DNA from: Bacillaceae bacterium Marseille-Q3522
Lineage (GTDB): Bacteria; Bacillota; Bacilli; Bacillales; Cytobacillaceae
DNA length: 43,328 nucleotides
Assembly: GCA_017898095.1 (NCBI GenBank)
Contig: JAGKQJ010000013.1
Coordinates: 1-43,328, forward strand
Reading direction: 5' to 3'
Of this stretch, positions 33,918 to 42,234 are shown one piece after another (within the stretch, counting starts at the first letter, position 1; the number at the start of each line of letters is the position of its first letter). The notes beneath the pieces were generated by a model. That model was not told the DNA's origin. It ran no database searches and saw only the letters and a program-made list of their open reading frames with translations. A program made the position numbers and the translations under genes.

Positions 33918-33990
33918 GGTCAGAGGTCAGAGAAACTCGCTTTGCGAGTTTCCACCTCCTTTTTCCGGCCTCCGACCTCTGTTTTCCGAC
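33918..33990. terminator. Hairpins between lytH and yunB
   Basis: GAAACTCGC pairs with GCGAGTTTC (about 33931-33951), nested between GGTCAGAGGTCAG and CCTCCGACCTCTG. Convergent genes on both sides; likely a bidirectional terminator. Similar CTGACCTCTG tracts occur at about 27718. Confidence 0.5.
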
Positions 33991-33993
33991 CTG

Positions 33994-34737
33994 TTACGGT
34001 TTCTCCGGCAGATCAATAGAAGGATTGATCCCTTTGCCGTTTCCATTATAAAACTGCGGGACTTCTCCTTGGATGATTTCCATTACAACCGGTACGTTTT
34101 CTTCAATCGTTGTTAATTTTGTTGCAAAGGGTATAATGATTTGAACGTTGATTTTTAAATGTATATTTACTTCTATGTATGCGTTATTAATACCGTATTC
34201 TGTTAATTTTGGCCGGACATCTGATTGTATACTGCCGACAGCATTAAATTTAATCGGGATTTTTGGTCCTAAATTTCCTAATAAAGCATTATTCGTCATT
34301 TGTCCAAGAGGAATATAATAAAGGATGCCTTCTCCGGCTTCCTTTGCAAACTCCACATTTGTTAATACTTGCAGTTCATCAAGATTTCCCTCTTCTGCCT
34401 CTTTTATGTTTTGCTGAATCAGTAATGTAAGCTCTGCCCTCAGGCGGTTAATGATATTCGTATTAAAATTTACATTGGATTGACTGGAATCTTCCACTTC
34501 TTTCGAGGTAGTATCAATCACTTCCTGGAAGCTGTCATTTATTGCTTTATTAATCACAAGGGTCGCTATTTTCCTTGTTTGCGATTCCGCATAGCGCTCA
34601 AGCGTCGGCTTTAACCCGGCATTAATGATCCAAAGGCTGATAATCGTTGTAAAAAGAAAAAAAACAAACGTAAGCAAACATACATACCGAAAAGGTAAAG
34701 GCCCTCTGCGAAATAGTCTTCTGCGATACTTCAGCAA
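33994..34737 (-). CDS. yunB: YunB, sporulation protein
   Basis: A 247-residue protein with one N-terminal membrane segment (about 17-38) and an extracytoplasmic domain (LNLDELQVLTNVEFAKE-like region and IPLGQMTNNALLGNLGP). This is the layout of the sporulation protein YunB, a mother-cell membrane protein in B. subtilis, of unclear activity. It starts at TTG after GGGGGG. The short gap to the upstream HD-GYP gene (34738-34806) suggests possible read-through. Confidence 0.85.
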   Translation of the reverse strand: MLKYRRRLFRRGPLPFRYVCLLTFVFFLFTTIISLWIINAGLKPTLERYAESQTRKIATLVINKAINDSFQEVIDTTSKEVEDSSQSNVNFNTNIINRLRAELTLLIQQNIKEAEEGNLDELQVLTNVEFAKEAGEGILYYIPLGQMTNNALLGNLGPKIPIKFNAVGSIQSDVRPKLTEYGINNAYIEVNIHLKINVQIIIPFATKLTTIEENVPVVMEIIQGEVPQFYNGNGKGINPSIDLPEKP

Positions 34738-34806
34738 GACAAATCCCCCCTTACAAGCTATATGTATGCAATAAAAAGGGGGGTATTGCTTAAAGAGAGA
34801 AAAAAA

Positions 34807-35892
34807 TTAATCCATTTCACAATGGATGATCATAAGAGTGAATTCTTCTTTCATATTTACCAAATAACTGTTTTCCAATTTCTGTCCTTGTTCCTCAATA
34901 ATTTCCACAAATGGGCGGTCACCAATACCGCTATTTTGTGCAGCTACAATGCCTCTTCTTCCATCATTTAAAACAACCATCATTCCAATCGGATAAATTG
35001 CCACCGTCTGGCGGAACGCTTCTACAATGGTATGATCGAATAGGCTGTCAGCCCCTGCGTAAAGGATTTCCAAACCTTCTTGCGGGAGCATCGCTTTTCG
35101 ATACACTCTATTAGACGTTACCGCATCAAAAACATCTGCAACAGCGATTATTTTCCCGAACAAATGAATCTGATCACCATGCAGACCGCGCGGATACCCG
35201 GATCCGTTCAATCTCTCATGATGTTGGTAGGCACAATGGGCAACGAGCAAAGGAAGTGTCTGGACGTTCCTTAATATGTCAAATCCGATTTGGCAGTGTT
35301 CCTTCATTTCATTGAATTCTTCCTCTGTCAATTTACCAGGTTTCTTCATAATAGTTGGTGAAATTTTTATTTTACCAATATCATGAAGAATCGCTCCCAA
35401 ACCAAGTGTCTCCAATTCCTTTTCTGAAAGTTTTAACTGTAAGCCGATTGCTAATGAATTCATAGTAACTTTCACGGAGTGGGAAAAAATATAATTATCA
35501 TACGCAATGGTATCGGAAAGCAGTGATAAAATTTCCTGATCGGATTTTATTTGATTAATAAGATCGCGTATAATCTCAACAAAACGCTTTGATGCTTTTT
35601 CAATCACAAAGGAATCGGAAAAATTAGTATTTAGTTGCAATTCGCGAAAAACAGCCTCTATTTTTTTCGTTGCTTCCTGTCTGACACGTTCTTGCCCGTC
35701 GTGATGCAATTGAATATGTGCAGCTCGTTCATCTTCAATATAAATATAAAAAATACCTAATTCGTATAAACGCTTGATAAGTCTTTCGCTCAGCTCCACT
35801 CCCTCTTTGACGAGCGCCTGGCCTTTCTCATTATATATCGCTTTCGCAAGTTTCGTTCCTGGTTTAACGGACTCCGTATATACTAATCTCAT
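34807..35892 (-). CDS. HD-GYP domain protein, probable c-di-GMP phosphodiesterase
   Basis: A 361-residue protein. An N-terminal DUF3391-like region (about 1-60) is followed by a helical linker and an HD-GYP domain (about 125-300): the HD pair H170-D171 in LHDIGKIK, HHERLNGSGYPRGL (224-237) and VADVFDAV (D253). All core metal and GYP residues are present, so hydrolysis of c-di-GMP or a related dinucleotide is expected. No membrane segment or receiver domain. AATAGGAGCTAAGG precedes the ATG. B. subtilis has no such gene at this place. Confidence 0.85.
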   Translation of the reverse strand: MRLVYTESVKPGTKLAKAIYNEKGQALVKEGVELSERLIKRLYELGIFYIYIEDERAAHIQLHHDGQERVRQEATKKIEAVFRELQLNTNFSDSFVIEKASKRFVEIIRDLINQIKSDQEILSLLSDTIAYDNYIFSHSVKVTMNSLAIGLQLKLSEKELETLGLGAILHDIGKIKISPTIMKKPGKLTEEEFNEMKEHCQIGFDILRNVQTLPLLVAHCAYQHHERLNGSGYPRGLHGDQIHLFGKIIAVADVFDAVTSNRVYRKAMLPQEGLEILYAGADSLFDHTIVEAFRQTVAIYPIGMMVVLNDGRRGIVAAQNSGIGDRPFVEIIEEQGQKLENSYLVNMKEEFTLMIIHCEMD

Positions 35893-35909
35893 CCTTAGCT
35901 CCTATTCCT

Positions 35910-35968
35910 AGTGAACTTGTTTCAGGAGGATGGCAGAGAACTCCTCCACCTGTCCTGAAAATAGTGCA
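35910..35968 (+). repeat. Partial family-2 repeat
   Basis: GTGAACTTGTTTCAG followed by a hairpin (CAGGAGGA...CTCCTCCACCTG) and TCCTGAAAAT. Only the first hairpin of the family is kept. It lies upstream of the HD-GYP gene. Confidence 0.45.
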
Positions 35969-36026
35969 TGTGGCATTTTTCCTTGTTTTGCTGGTGCCGT
36001 CACGGTATGGTTGTAGGCTGGAAAAT

Positions 36027-36054
36027 CCCAGCTGTGCTTTACTTTCCAGCTGGG
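36027..36054 (-). terminator. Terminator downstream of yunD
   Basis: CCCAGCTG pairs with CAGCTGGG around a 12-base loop; on the minus strand ATTTTCC follows. Between yunD and the HD-GYP gene. Confidence 0.6.
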
Positions 36055-36189
36055 GTCTTCTCCTAAAAATATGTTAGTTCTTCATAATAAATGTGGTTAA
36101 TCTGCTTATCATTATAATCGGTTGAAATCGATTTTTTTGAACAATGAAAATGATAAAACAGCAGGAAAAATGTCAGCTACTCTTTGGTT

Positions 36190-37533
36190 TCATAACTGTT
36201 TTAACTTCCAGGCTAGGATTTCACGTAAAAATTCCGGCAGATAATATTGCTTTTTTTCAGCACGAAAAATTGCCGGGAAAAACCGTCCAAAAGTAAACAT
36301 ATCGGGAATGGCTAACTTATAAAAATCATCATTTATAATTTCATTTCCGTCAATCTTATATCTTGCGTTGTCTTTTTCAATTGCTGTCGTGACCATTTTC
36401 CCCATCAGCTTGCCGCGGAAGCCAAGCCCCATTATTTGCATATCATTCCACTTTCCATCTAATGACTGGCGGACAACTTCTTTCAACTCTGCGCCACTAA
36501 GCCTGACAACACAAGGATTAATCGGATGCGGACAAATGCTCAGGATATCGTAACGAGTGACTTCACCTGGTGATAAGTCGTGTAAAATAACTCCCTCATT
36601 AAGCAGGGCACAGTCTGCATCGCACCATTCATATAATGCATCGCATAAAAGCTGTGCCAATATGGTTTTACATGTATAATGCGGAGATACCGTCGTAATG
36701 TAATCAGATAATTGCTGTTTCCCTTGTAATGTGATTTTTTCCAGCCATTCTTGTTCTTTGTTTGCCGGCGGAAGCTCACTTGTTTTGTATAGCTGTGCTT
36801 TTTTTTGCTTTATTCGTTTTTCAAGCGGATCATACGTGAGGATGATATGGCCGACGTACATACCGAATTTTCCGGCAGCTCCTAAAAGACAATCGTGAAT
36901 CAGTTTTCCCTCATGAAAAATATGATGGGTATGTGCCCCTAATATAACATCAATCTCGGGAAAATCTGCTGCAATTTGTTCATCATCATGAACGCCAAGA
37001 TGCGACAACAAAATAATAACATCTGCTTTTTCCTTTATCGCGGCAATTTGTTTTTTCAATTCAAGCAGCGGATCCGTCAGTTTCCAGCCCAAAAGCTGAT
37101 ATAAAAGCGAAAAATAGGCTGTCAACCCTATAACTCCAACTGTTAAACCTGTCCTTGTTGTATAAAGGTGATACGGCTGTGCCCAATTGGGGCGTTCGTT
37201 TTGCCGAGTATATAAATTGGCAAGAATTACATCAAATTGTGCATGATTATAAAGTGTGTTTAAATCCGAAAATGGCAGAGTAATTCCTTCATTATTTCCA
37301 ATTGTCACAGCAGTATAGCATGTTTCATTTAATAAACGAGTATTTCCTTTCCCTTTAAAAGCTTCCGTATACGGATGGGACAAATCAATATGGTCCCCAA
37401 TATCAAATAAGAAAACCTGCTCTCCCGCTTCTTTGTGCCATTTTACCCTTTTCGTCAGCAACTGGTGAATTCTTGGCCAATTTTCAAAATGACTATGTAA
37501 ATCATTTGTATGATAAATATGAATTGTCTCCAT
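36190..37533 (-). CDS. yunD: YunD, 5'-nucleotidase-like metallophosphoesterase
   Basis: A 447-residue protein: a calcineurin-type metallophosphoesterase domain (about 1-230; HTNDLHSHFENW, DIGDHIDL, IGNNEG, LSHLGVHDD, LGAHTHH) and a 5'-nucleotidase C-terminal domain (about 260-440). The usual GNHE motif reads GNNE here. There is no signal peptide, so it acts in the cytosol; the nucleotide substrate is not known. GGGATGGG precedes the ATG. A remnant of a DUF72 gene ends 12 bp upstream, so the two were probably an operon. Confidence 0.88.
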   Translation of the reverse strand: METIHIYHTNDLHSHFENWPRIHQLLTKRVKWHKEAGEQVFLFDIGDHIDLSHPYTEAFKGKGNTRLLNETCYTAVTIGNNEGITLPFSDLNTLYNHAQFDVILANLYTRQNERPNWAQPYHLYTTRTGLTVGVIGLTAYFSLLYQLLGWKLTDPLLELKKQIAAIKEKADVIILLSHLGVHDDEQIAADFPEIDVILGAHTHHIFHEGKLIHDCLLGAAGKFGMYVGHIILTYDPLEKRIKQKKAQLYKTSELPPANKEQEWLEKITLQGKQQLSDYITTVSPHYTCKTILAQLLCDALYEWCDADCALLNEGVILHDLSPGEVTRYDILSICPHPINPCVVRLSGAELKEVVRQSLDGKWNDMQIMGLGFRGKLMGKMVTTAIEKDNARYKIDGNEIINDDFYKLAIPDMFTFGRFFPAIFRAEKKQYYLPEFLREILAWKLKQL

Positions 37534-37545
37534 TATCCCATCCCT

Positions 37546-37752
37546 TTAGAAAAAATCTAATTGTCTCGGCAACAGATCTTTATATTGAATATGCTCCATT
37601 GCATTATCCGCTGCATCTCCCCCGGAATTATTATTAAACAGCACGTATACCTGGTTTGATTGCTTTTCGAGAATCGTCAGGTTTTCCACCCATTCTTCTA
37701 ATTCTTTCTTATTATAGCGGTATAAGTAACGAATTTCACGCCATTTTTTATT
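37546..37752 (-). pseudogene. DUF72 (YunF-like) gene, last 67 or so codons only
   Basis: Minus-strand frame WREIRYLYRYNKKELEEW ... VYVLFNNNSGGDAADNAM ... LPRQLDFF ends at TAA (37546-37548). YLYRY and VYVLFNNNSGGDAADNA are the closing signature of DUF72 proteins (about 280 residues in full). An in-frame TAA at 37753-37755 closes the frame upstream, and no further coding sequence is present. The gene has lost about three quarters of its length. B. subtilis has yunF near yunD. Confidence 0.8.
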
Positions 37753-37755
37753 TTA

Positions 37756-38093
37756 CCACGCCTTTCAACAGACAATTTGCATGTACTTTATTTTATCATA
37801 TTGAGAAGGTGGAATTGTATTTAAGAAGCATAACAAACCTATGAAGCTTGTGATAATGAACGCTTATAAAGGGGGAAACACAGGTTCGTTGTGGTAATGT
37901 AGTTGCTGAAACTGTCGTGAACTAGATTTCCCGAATAATGTAAAAATCGAAGCTATTCCAAAAGGGAAACCAAAATAAAACCTCTATCACTATTAAAGTG
38001 GTAGAGGTTATCTTATTTGCGCTATTCTGTCACTGAAGGTGGGAACTGATTTTCTCTCAAATTAATTTTGGGTCAGCCTCGTTCACGTTGAAT
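37756..38093. other. Gene-poor junction between the yun block and the PepSY genes
   Basis: A junction region where synteny with the yun block ends. It holds only a hairpin at 37979-38010 and scattered short open frames (for example around 37838-37895) without ribosome binding sites. I see no repeat end or attachment site that marks the break. Confidence 0.4.
37979..38010. terminator. Terminator after the PepSY genes
   Basis: AACCTCTA and TAGAGGTT with inner CACT/AGTG form a stem around ATTAA; TTTTATTTTGG follows on the minus strand, about 85 bp past the PepSY gene stop. Confidence 0.65.
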
Positions 38094-38618
38094 TTAATCA
38101 TCTTCCTCTTCGATTTCCAGCAGTTCGCCGGTAGTTGCATCTACTTCCACTTCTGCTTCCCCGTTATCAGTTTTAAGCTCGATTTCATATTTGATAATAC
38201 CATCGTCCCGGTCTTTTTCAATCTCGTGCACGGTTCCGTTAACGGCTTGTTCAGCAATGCTAATAGCCTCATCTTTCAAAATGATTTGCTCCTCTGTTAC
38301 GCTTCCGGAATGATCATCGTCATCGTCTTTGTTTACCGAATAAGATTCTCCACTGTATGCGTCGATATGAACATCATAGTTGATATCATCTTTTTCCATT
38401 TTCACTTCATAAACAGTTTTATCCGCTTTTTTTTCTAATTCTACACTTTTAACTGTTCCATCCACTTCTTTTTGTGCGATTGCTTCTGCTTCGTTAACTG
38501 TCAGCTTTTCCTCCATGTTCAATTGCGCTCCGGATGAATTTAACGCAGCACCTGCAGCAACCGCTCCGCCAAAAATCACAAAACCTGCGAGTAAAAAAAT
38601 GGTGAGTTTTTTCTTCAA
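38094..38618 (-). CDS. PepSY-domain membrane-anchored protein (YkoI/YkoJ type)
   Basis: A 174-residue protein with an N-terminal hydrophobic anchor (about 5-26) and two PepSY domains (about 45-95 and 110-170), each with the pattern 'I/L-A-Q/x-K-A/E ... DAY/TTGE' (VHIDAYSGESYSV, VEVDATTGELLEIEE). Very acidic (DDDDD run). The first start is TTG at 38618 with AGGAGG 7 bases upstream. PepSY proteins of this type sit outside the membrane beside two-component systems. It follows another PepSY gene on the same strand, probably by duplication. Confidence 0.85.
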   Translation of the reverse strand: MKKKLTIFLLAGFVIFGGAVAAGAALNSSGAQLNMEEKLTVNEAEAIAQKEVDGTVKSVELEKKADKTVYEVKMEKDDINYDVHIDAYSGESYSVNKDDDDDHSGSVTEEQIILKDEAISIAEQAVNGTVHEIEKDRDDGIIKYEIELKTDNGEAEVEVDATTGELLEIEEEDD

Positions 38619-38717
38619 ATCGCTTCCTCCTAATGATTTATTCAACCTTCTGTCTTATCATATCCGCCGTACATGAGAAGAAAGAAAAAGCAACATTAAA
38701 ATTACATGAGAATTTGC

Positions 38718-39464
38718 TTATTCATTTTCATCATCGCTGCCCTCCTCTTCTTCCTCTTCCCAGGACAGTGATTCTATTTCACCGGTGATTGCATGAATCG
38801 CAACCTCCACCTCTTCGTCATCTACAGTGTTGATTTCCACTAAATAATAGAGATTTTCATTTATCGTTTCCAGTTCAATATTGTCAACCGTTCCATTGAT
38901 TTCAGCGAGAGCAATCTCTTCTGCTTCCTGTTCGCCAATTCTTACAGCCGGTTGTACAGTTTGCTCCGGGGTGGAGGAAATAATATTTCCGGAATGTGCA
39001 TCAACAAGCAATGTTGTTATATTCTCATTCTCTTTCACATTAACGCGATACATGTTCTTCTCGTTTTCTGTAACCTGCCTGATCGATTGAATTTCTCCGC
39101 TTCCATTTTGTTGAATAATTTCTCTGACTTCTGCTTCATTTATGATATTTTCTGCCGCTTTATCTTGAGCAATTTGATTTTCCGTCGCTTTCACTCTGGT
39201 AAGAGAAACTACCCCGCCTGAATTCTTGTCTATTACGATTTCATATGTTCCTAATTCCTGCTCAACTTGCATAACATAATTGTCTTTTTCCATTTGAATT
39301 GTGGAAATCTTGCCTTTGTAACGCTTTGCAACAATATCCTTTACTTCTGCTTCCGTCAATGCGTTTGCGGAAGATAGCAAAGGGAGCATTTGCAGCATTC
39401 CGGCTAACAGCACCATCCCCCCAATCAGTCCGATTAATAAAAGGAATAGCGGTTTTTTCTTCAT
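38718..39464 (-). CDS. PepSY-domain membrane-anchored protein (YkoI/YkoJ type)
   Basis: A 248-residue protein: an N-terminal hydrophobic segment (about 5-28), then three PepSY-like repeats ending VIDKNSGGVVSL, LVDAHSGNIIS and AIHAITGEIESL. Its tail is a run of Glu/Asp. I choose the ATG at 39464 (MKKKPLFLLLIGLIGG) because GGAGGTG lies 6 bases upstream; the frame remains open to 39632 without a better start. The sensor kinase and regulator lie upstream on the same strand, as in B. subtilis ykoGHI. Element P copy H and family-2 repeats separate them. Confidence 0.85.
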   Translation of the reverse strand: MKKKPLFLLLIGLIGGMVLLAGMLQMLPLLSSANALTEAEVKDIVAKRYKGKISTIQMEKDNYVMQVEQELGTYEIVIDKNSGGVVSLTRVKATENQIAQDKAAENIINEAEVREIIQQNGSGEIQSIRQVTENEKNMYRVNVKENENITTLLVDAHSGNIISSTPEQTVQPAVRIGEQEAEEIALAEINGTVDNIELETINENLYYLVEINTVDDEEVEVAIHAITGEIESLSWEEEEEEGSDDENE

Positions 39465-39506
39465 GTAGCACCTCCACATTTTATCTTTGAATATTTTAAG
39501 GATTAA

Positions 39507-39574
39507 GACCCCCACCTTTAAGCGAAGCGTAGGTGAGATTTTCCAATCAAGAGAAATAGAGTCTCCACCTGATT
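39507..39574 (-). repeat. Family-2 repeat, well-preserved partial copy
   Basis: Read on the minus strand: AATCAGGTGGAGACTCTA, then TTGATTGGAAAATCTC, then ACCTACGCTTCGCTTAAAGGTGGGGGTC. The second hairpin (CACCT...AGGTG) and its GCTTCGC loop match 32792-32900. It lies just upstream of the PepSY gene at 38718-39464. Confidence 0.65.
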
Positions 39575-39656
39575 CCCCGCACTTCTCAATATTATGACAA
39601 ATGAAAATGAGAATTTGCTGAGAAAATATCATGTTTATCTTTCCATGTTTGAACTT

Positions 39657-39946
39657 CCACGTGGGATTTATTAATCAGGTGGGATAAAGTGAAACTTCCA
39701 TCAGTAGGGGTTTTCCCTCATCCCCCACTGATGGTTAGTCACGCAGAGCCTGATTGATTTTTCTAAGGGCTGAAGCCCTAAGAAAAACCTTATTTCACCA
39801 ATCGGGCTTTTAGGGGCAGTTTATCCCCCGCCTAACTTGATTGGTTTCACCTCCAATTTTGAGGCGGGGGTATTACTGCCCCTTAATCTGCGATAAAGTC
39901 CCCACCTGAGTTTCGAAGTTCCTGAGCTTGCAGAAACGAGTTCACG
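39657..39946 (-). repeat. Family-2 repeat interrupted by element P copy H
   Basis: Joining 39657-39683 with 39893-39946 restores a family-2 copy: minus strand GTGAACTCGTTTC ... CAGGTGGG, loop GACTTTAT, CCCACCTGATT ... ATCCCACGTGG. The restored stem TCAGGTGGG/CCCACCTGA is perfect. Element P lies exactly in its loop. Confidence 0.7.
39684..39892 (-). mobile_element. Element P copy H (209 bp, one 54-bp unit), nested in a family-2 repeat
   Basis: Minus strand: left end CGCAGATTAAGGGGCAG at 39892 preceded by CTTTAT; right end AAGTTTCACTTTAT at 39684. The left module has CCCCCGCCT/AGGCGGGGG; one 54-bp unit follows (about 39740-39793); the right stem CCATCAGTGGGGG/CCCCTACTGATGG lacks the inner hairpins found in copies E2 and G. 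Confidence 0.85.
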
Positions 39947-41303
39947 TGATTTTATGCAAGAAAATTGTAACAGTTGTCCCGGAGCCTTCCTCACTTTCGA
40001 GCATCAGCCTGGCATTCATTGCAGTTGCAATTTCTTTAGCCATTGTAAGTCCGAGTCCTGATCCACCCTGCATGCGGCTTCTCGCTTTATCTACACGGTA
40101 AAAACGGTCGAAAACTTTATGCAAATCTTTTTTTGGAATACCAATCCCTTTATCTCTAATTTCAATATAGGCATAATCCTTTATTTCCCCAACCTTAACG
40201 ATGATTGCAGCATCACTGTATTTTTTGGCATTTTCTAATAGAATATAGGTGAGCTGCTTCAATTTTTGTGCATCGGCAAAAATGATGATATTTTCAGCCG
40301 CTTTTTGAAAATAAATTTCTCTGCGGAAGGCTTTTTCAAAGGCAAGCACTGTTTGTTGCAAATGAGGGCCAAGGTTAAGCCGCTCAGGATTCATTTTCCA
40401 TTGTTCATGCTGTTTTGCTAAAAGCAGGAGCTGTTCCGTCATATCCTGCATGCGGATTGCTTCGGAATGGATTGCTTCGATTGACTCATTGAATATCGAC
40501 CGGTCTTCCACACCTCTTCTTTTTAACAGACTTGCATAGCTTTCAATGACCGTTAAGGGAGTACGAAGTTCATGCGATGCATTGGCGATAAATTGCTCCT
40601 GTTTTTCAAAGTTGCTCTCCAACAAATCCATCATATGGTTAAAGGTGATCCCCATCTCATGCAGTTCATCATTCGATTTATTCGCTATCTTTATTCTTTT
40701 AAAATTTCCGCTTTTGCGTATTTCCGCCATTGTAGCAATCATCGAAGTAATCGGTCCCGTTATCAGTTTACTTAACAAGAGAGAGGAAACCAGAACTGGA
40801 ATCGTTGCGATCATCGTAACCGTTATTAACACAATCCGTAAAATATCCACATTATCAACTGCAGTCTGGATATTTTGCGTCAATTGCATATTGACAACCC
40901 GGCCATCGGTCCAAATAATCGGAATCGATTCAAAGGAGTAGTTGCTGCCGGCAAATGAGATTGTTGCTGATTTTTCTTCATGATAATATTGTACTTGCCT
41001 GTCGCCAAGTTCCTTTTCAGAAGGTGGAGAAATCACGGAGTGCAGGGGTTCCACTTGTCCTTCGGCAACAATTTGAATCATGCCGTCAACAGGAGTATAT
41101 GCAAGTATTAATTTATCATCGGGAATCGTTCCGAGTGACAAATGAAACGCTTCTACTATTTTCTCTGCTTCTGCTTTAACTTGTTCTTTTTCACTATTAA
41201 TCATTAAATTGCTGAATAAGAAATAGATAAAAAAATTCATGACAATGAATAAACCGATAAAGAGAACCGCTGTGGACAAATTGATTTTATTTCGCAGCTT
41301 CAT
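39942..41303 (-). CDS. Sensor histidine kinase (YkoH/ArlS-like)
   Basis: A 453-residue class I kinase: membrane segments at about 10-32 and 155-178 around an extracellular domain, a HAMP linker (about 180-232), the H-box NASHELRTPLT with H244, and the ATPase N-box ENAKKYSD, DKGIGIPKKD (G1), F box FDRFYRVD and GGSGLGLTMAKEI (G2). It phosphorylates the neighbouring regulator, with which it overlaps by 17 bp. The stimulus is unknown; the PepSY proteins downstream may modulate it. GAGGGAG precedes the ATG. Confidence 0.93.
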   Translation of the reverse strand: MKLRNKINLSTAVLFIGLFIVMNFFIYFLFSNLMINSEKEQVKAEAEKIVEAFHLSLGTIPDDKLILAYTPVDGMIQIVAEGQVEPLHSVISPPSEKELGDRQVQYYHEEKSATISFAGSNYSFESIPIIWTDGRVVNMQLTQNIQTAVDNVDILRIVLITVTMIATIPVLVSSLLLSKLITGPITSMIATMAEIRKSGNFKRIKIANKSNDELHEMGITFNHMMDLLESNFEKQEQFIANASHELRTPLTVIESYASLLKRRGVEDRSIFNESIEAIHSEAIRMQDMTEQLLLLAKQHEQWKMNPERLNLGPHLQQTVLAFEKAFRREIYFQKAAENIIIFADAQKLKQLTYILLENAKKYSDAAIIVKVGEIKDYAYIEIRDKGIGIPKKDLHKVFDRFYRVDKARSRMQGGSGLGLTMAKEIATAMNARLMLESEEGSGTTVTIFLHKIT

Positions 41304-41997
41304 GTGGCTCCCTCAATACATATCCAACACCGCGAACAGTATGGATAAGCGGTTGCATTTCTTTAAAATCTACTTTTTTACGAATATAGCGGATATAGAC
41401 ATCGACTACATTGGTATCTCCGAAATAATCCATTCCCCAGACCGCTTCGATAATTTGTTCTCTATTCAGTACTTGTCGTTTATTTTTCATTAAATAAACA
41501 AGTAAATCAAATTCCCTTGGTGTAAGATCAATTGTATGGTTACTCCTTGTTACTTCTCTCGTTTTTAGATGAACGGTCAGATTGGAAAACTTCAGCATAT
41601 CTGCTTGTTCTTCATGCTCTGATTCTGTGGCTTTTACCCGTAGTGCAGCGCGGATTCTTGCGAGCAGCTCTTCGATCTGGAATGGTTTTGTTACGTAGTC
41701 ATTTGCCCCATAATCGAGTCCAGATACTTTATCTTCCACTGAGCTTTTCGCTGTTAGAAGAATGATAGGTGTCATCGTATCATGGATGCGAATACGCCGC
41801 AGCAATTCAATTCCGCTTATTCCCGGCAGCATTACATCTAGGAGGATGAGACTCCAATTCCCGTTGCGGTACAAATCAAACGCTTCCAATCCATCCCTGG
41901 CTTTTGCAACTTTGTAGCCTTCGTATTCCAGCTCTATTTCAAGCAGCCGCAAGATTTTTTCTTCATCTTCCACAACTAAAATAGATTTGTTCTCCAC
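41287..41997 (-). CDS. OmpR-family response regulator (YkoG/ArlR-like)
   Basis: A 236-residue regulator: a receiver with acidic D11-E12, phospho-acceptor D54 (LLDVMLPG) and the conserved Lys of LLTAK, then a winged-helix DNA-binding domain (about 135-232; LTPREFDLLVYLMKNKRQVLNREQI, then VDVYIRYIRKKV and IHTVRGVGYVL). First gene of an operon with the kinase. Together they resemble B. subtilis ykoG-ykoH or ArlRS; the targets cannot be read from the window. Confidence 0.93.
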   Translation of the reverse strand: MENKSILVVEDEEKILRLLEIELEYEGYKVAKARDGLEAFDLYRNGNWSLILLDVMLPGISGIELLRRIRIHDTMTPIILLTAKSSVEDKVSGLDYGANDYVTKPFQIEELLARIRAALRVKATESEHEEQADMLKFSNLTVHLKTREVTRSNHTIDLTPREFDLLVYLMKNKRQVLNREQIIEAVWGMDYFGDTNVVDVYIRYIRKKVDFKEMQPLIHTVRGVGYVLREPHEAAK

Positions 41998-42234
41998 TTT
42001 GTTCTCCCCCTTGTTTTCGGTTTTTTCATTGCATATTTAACGGGTGAATGACCCACCTCGAATTGCTTGCTTCTCATTAGGTATCTTTTTAAACAGTCAC
42101 TTTTTTTCACAATAAAATCGATACGTATTATCGAAGAGAACCTTCTCAAAATGAGAGGTGTCAGGTTAAATTTGCTGCTATTTTTACATCATACCGTATA
42201 ATAACATGAATGAAAACCGGTTACACAACAGGAC

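Noticed and set aside
36190-37533. Loss of the GNHE motif in YunD as a sign of inactivation
   Set aside because: The motif reads GNNE, but the rest of the protein is well kept and I cannot exclude that YunD proteins carry this as normal; no claim is made.
39465-39632. Extension of the PepSY frame upstream of 39464
   Set aside because: It covers a family-2 repeat, and the ATG at 39464 with GGAGGTG starts a normal signal anchor.
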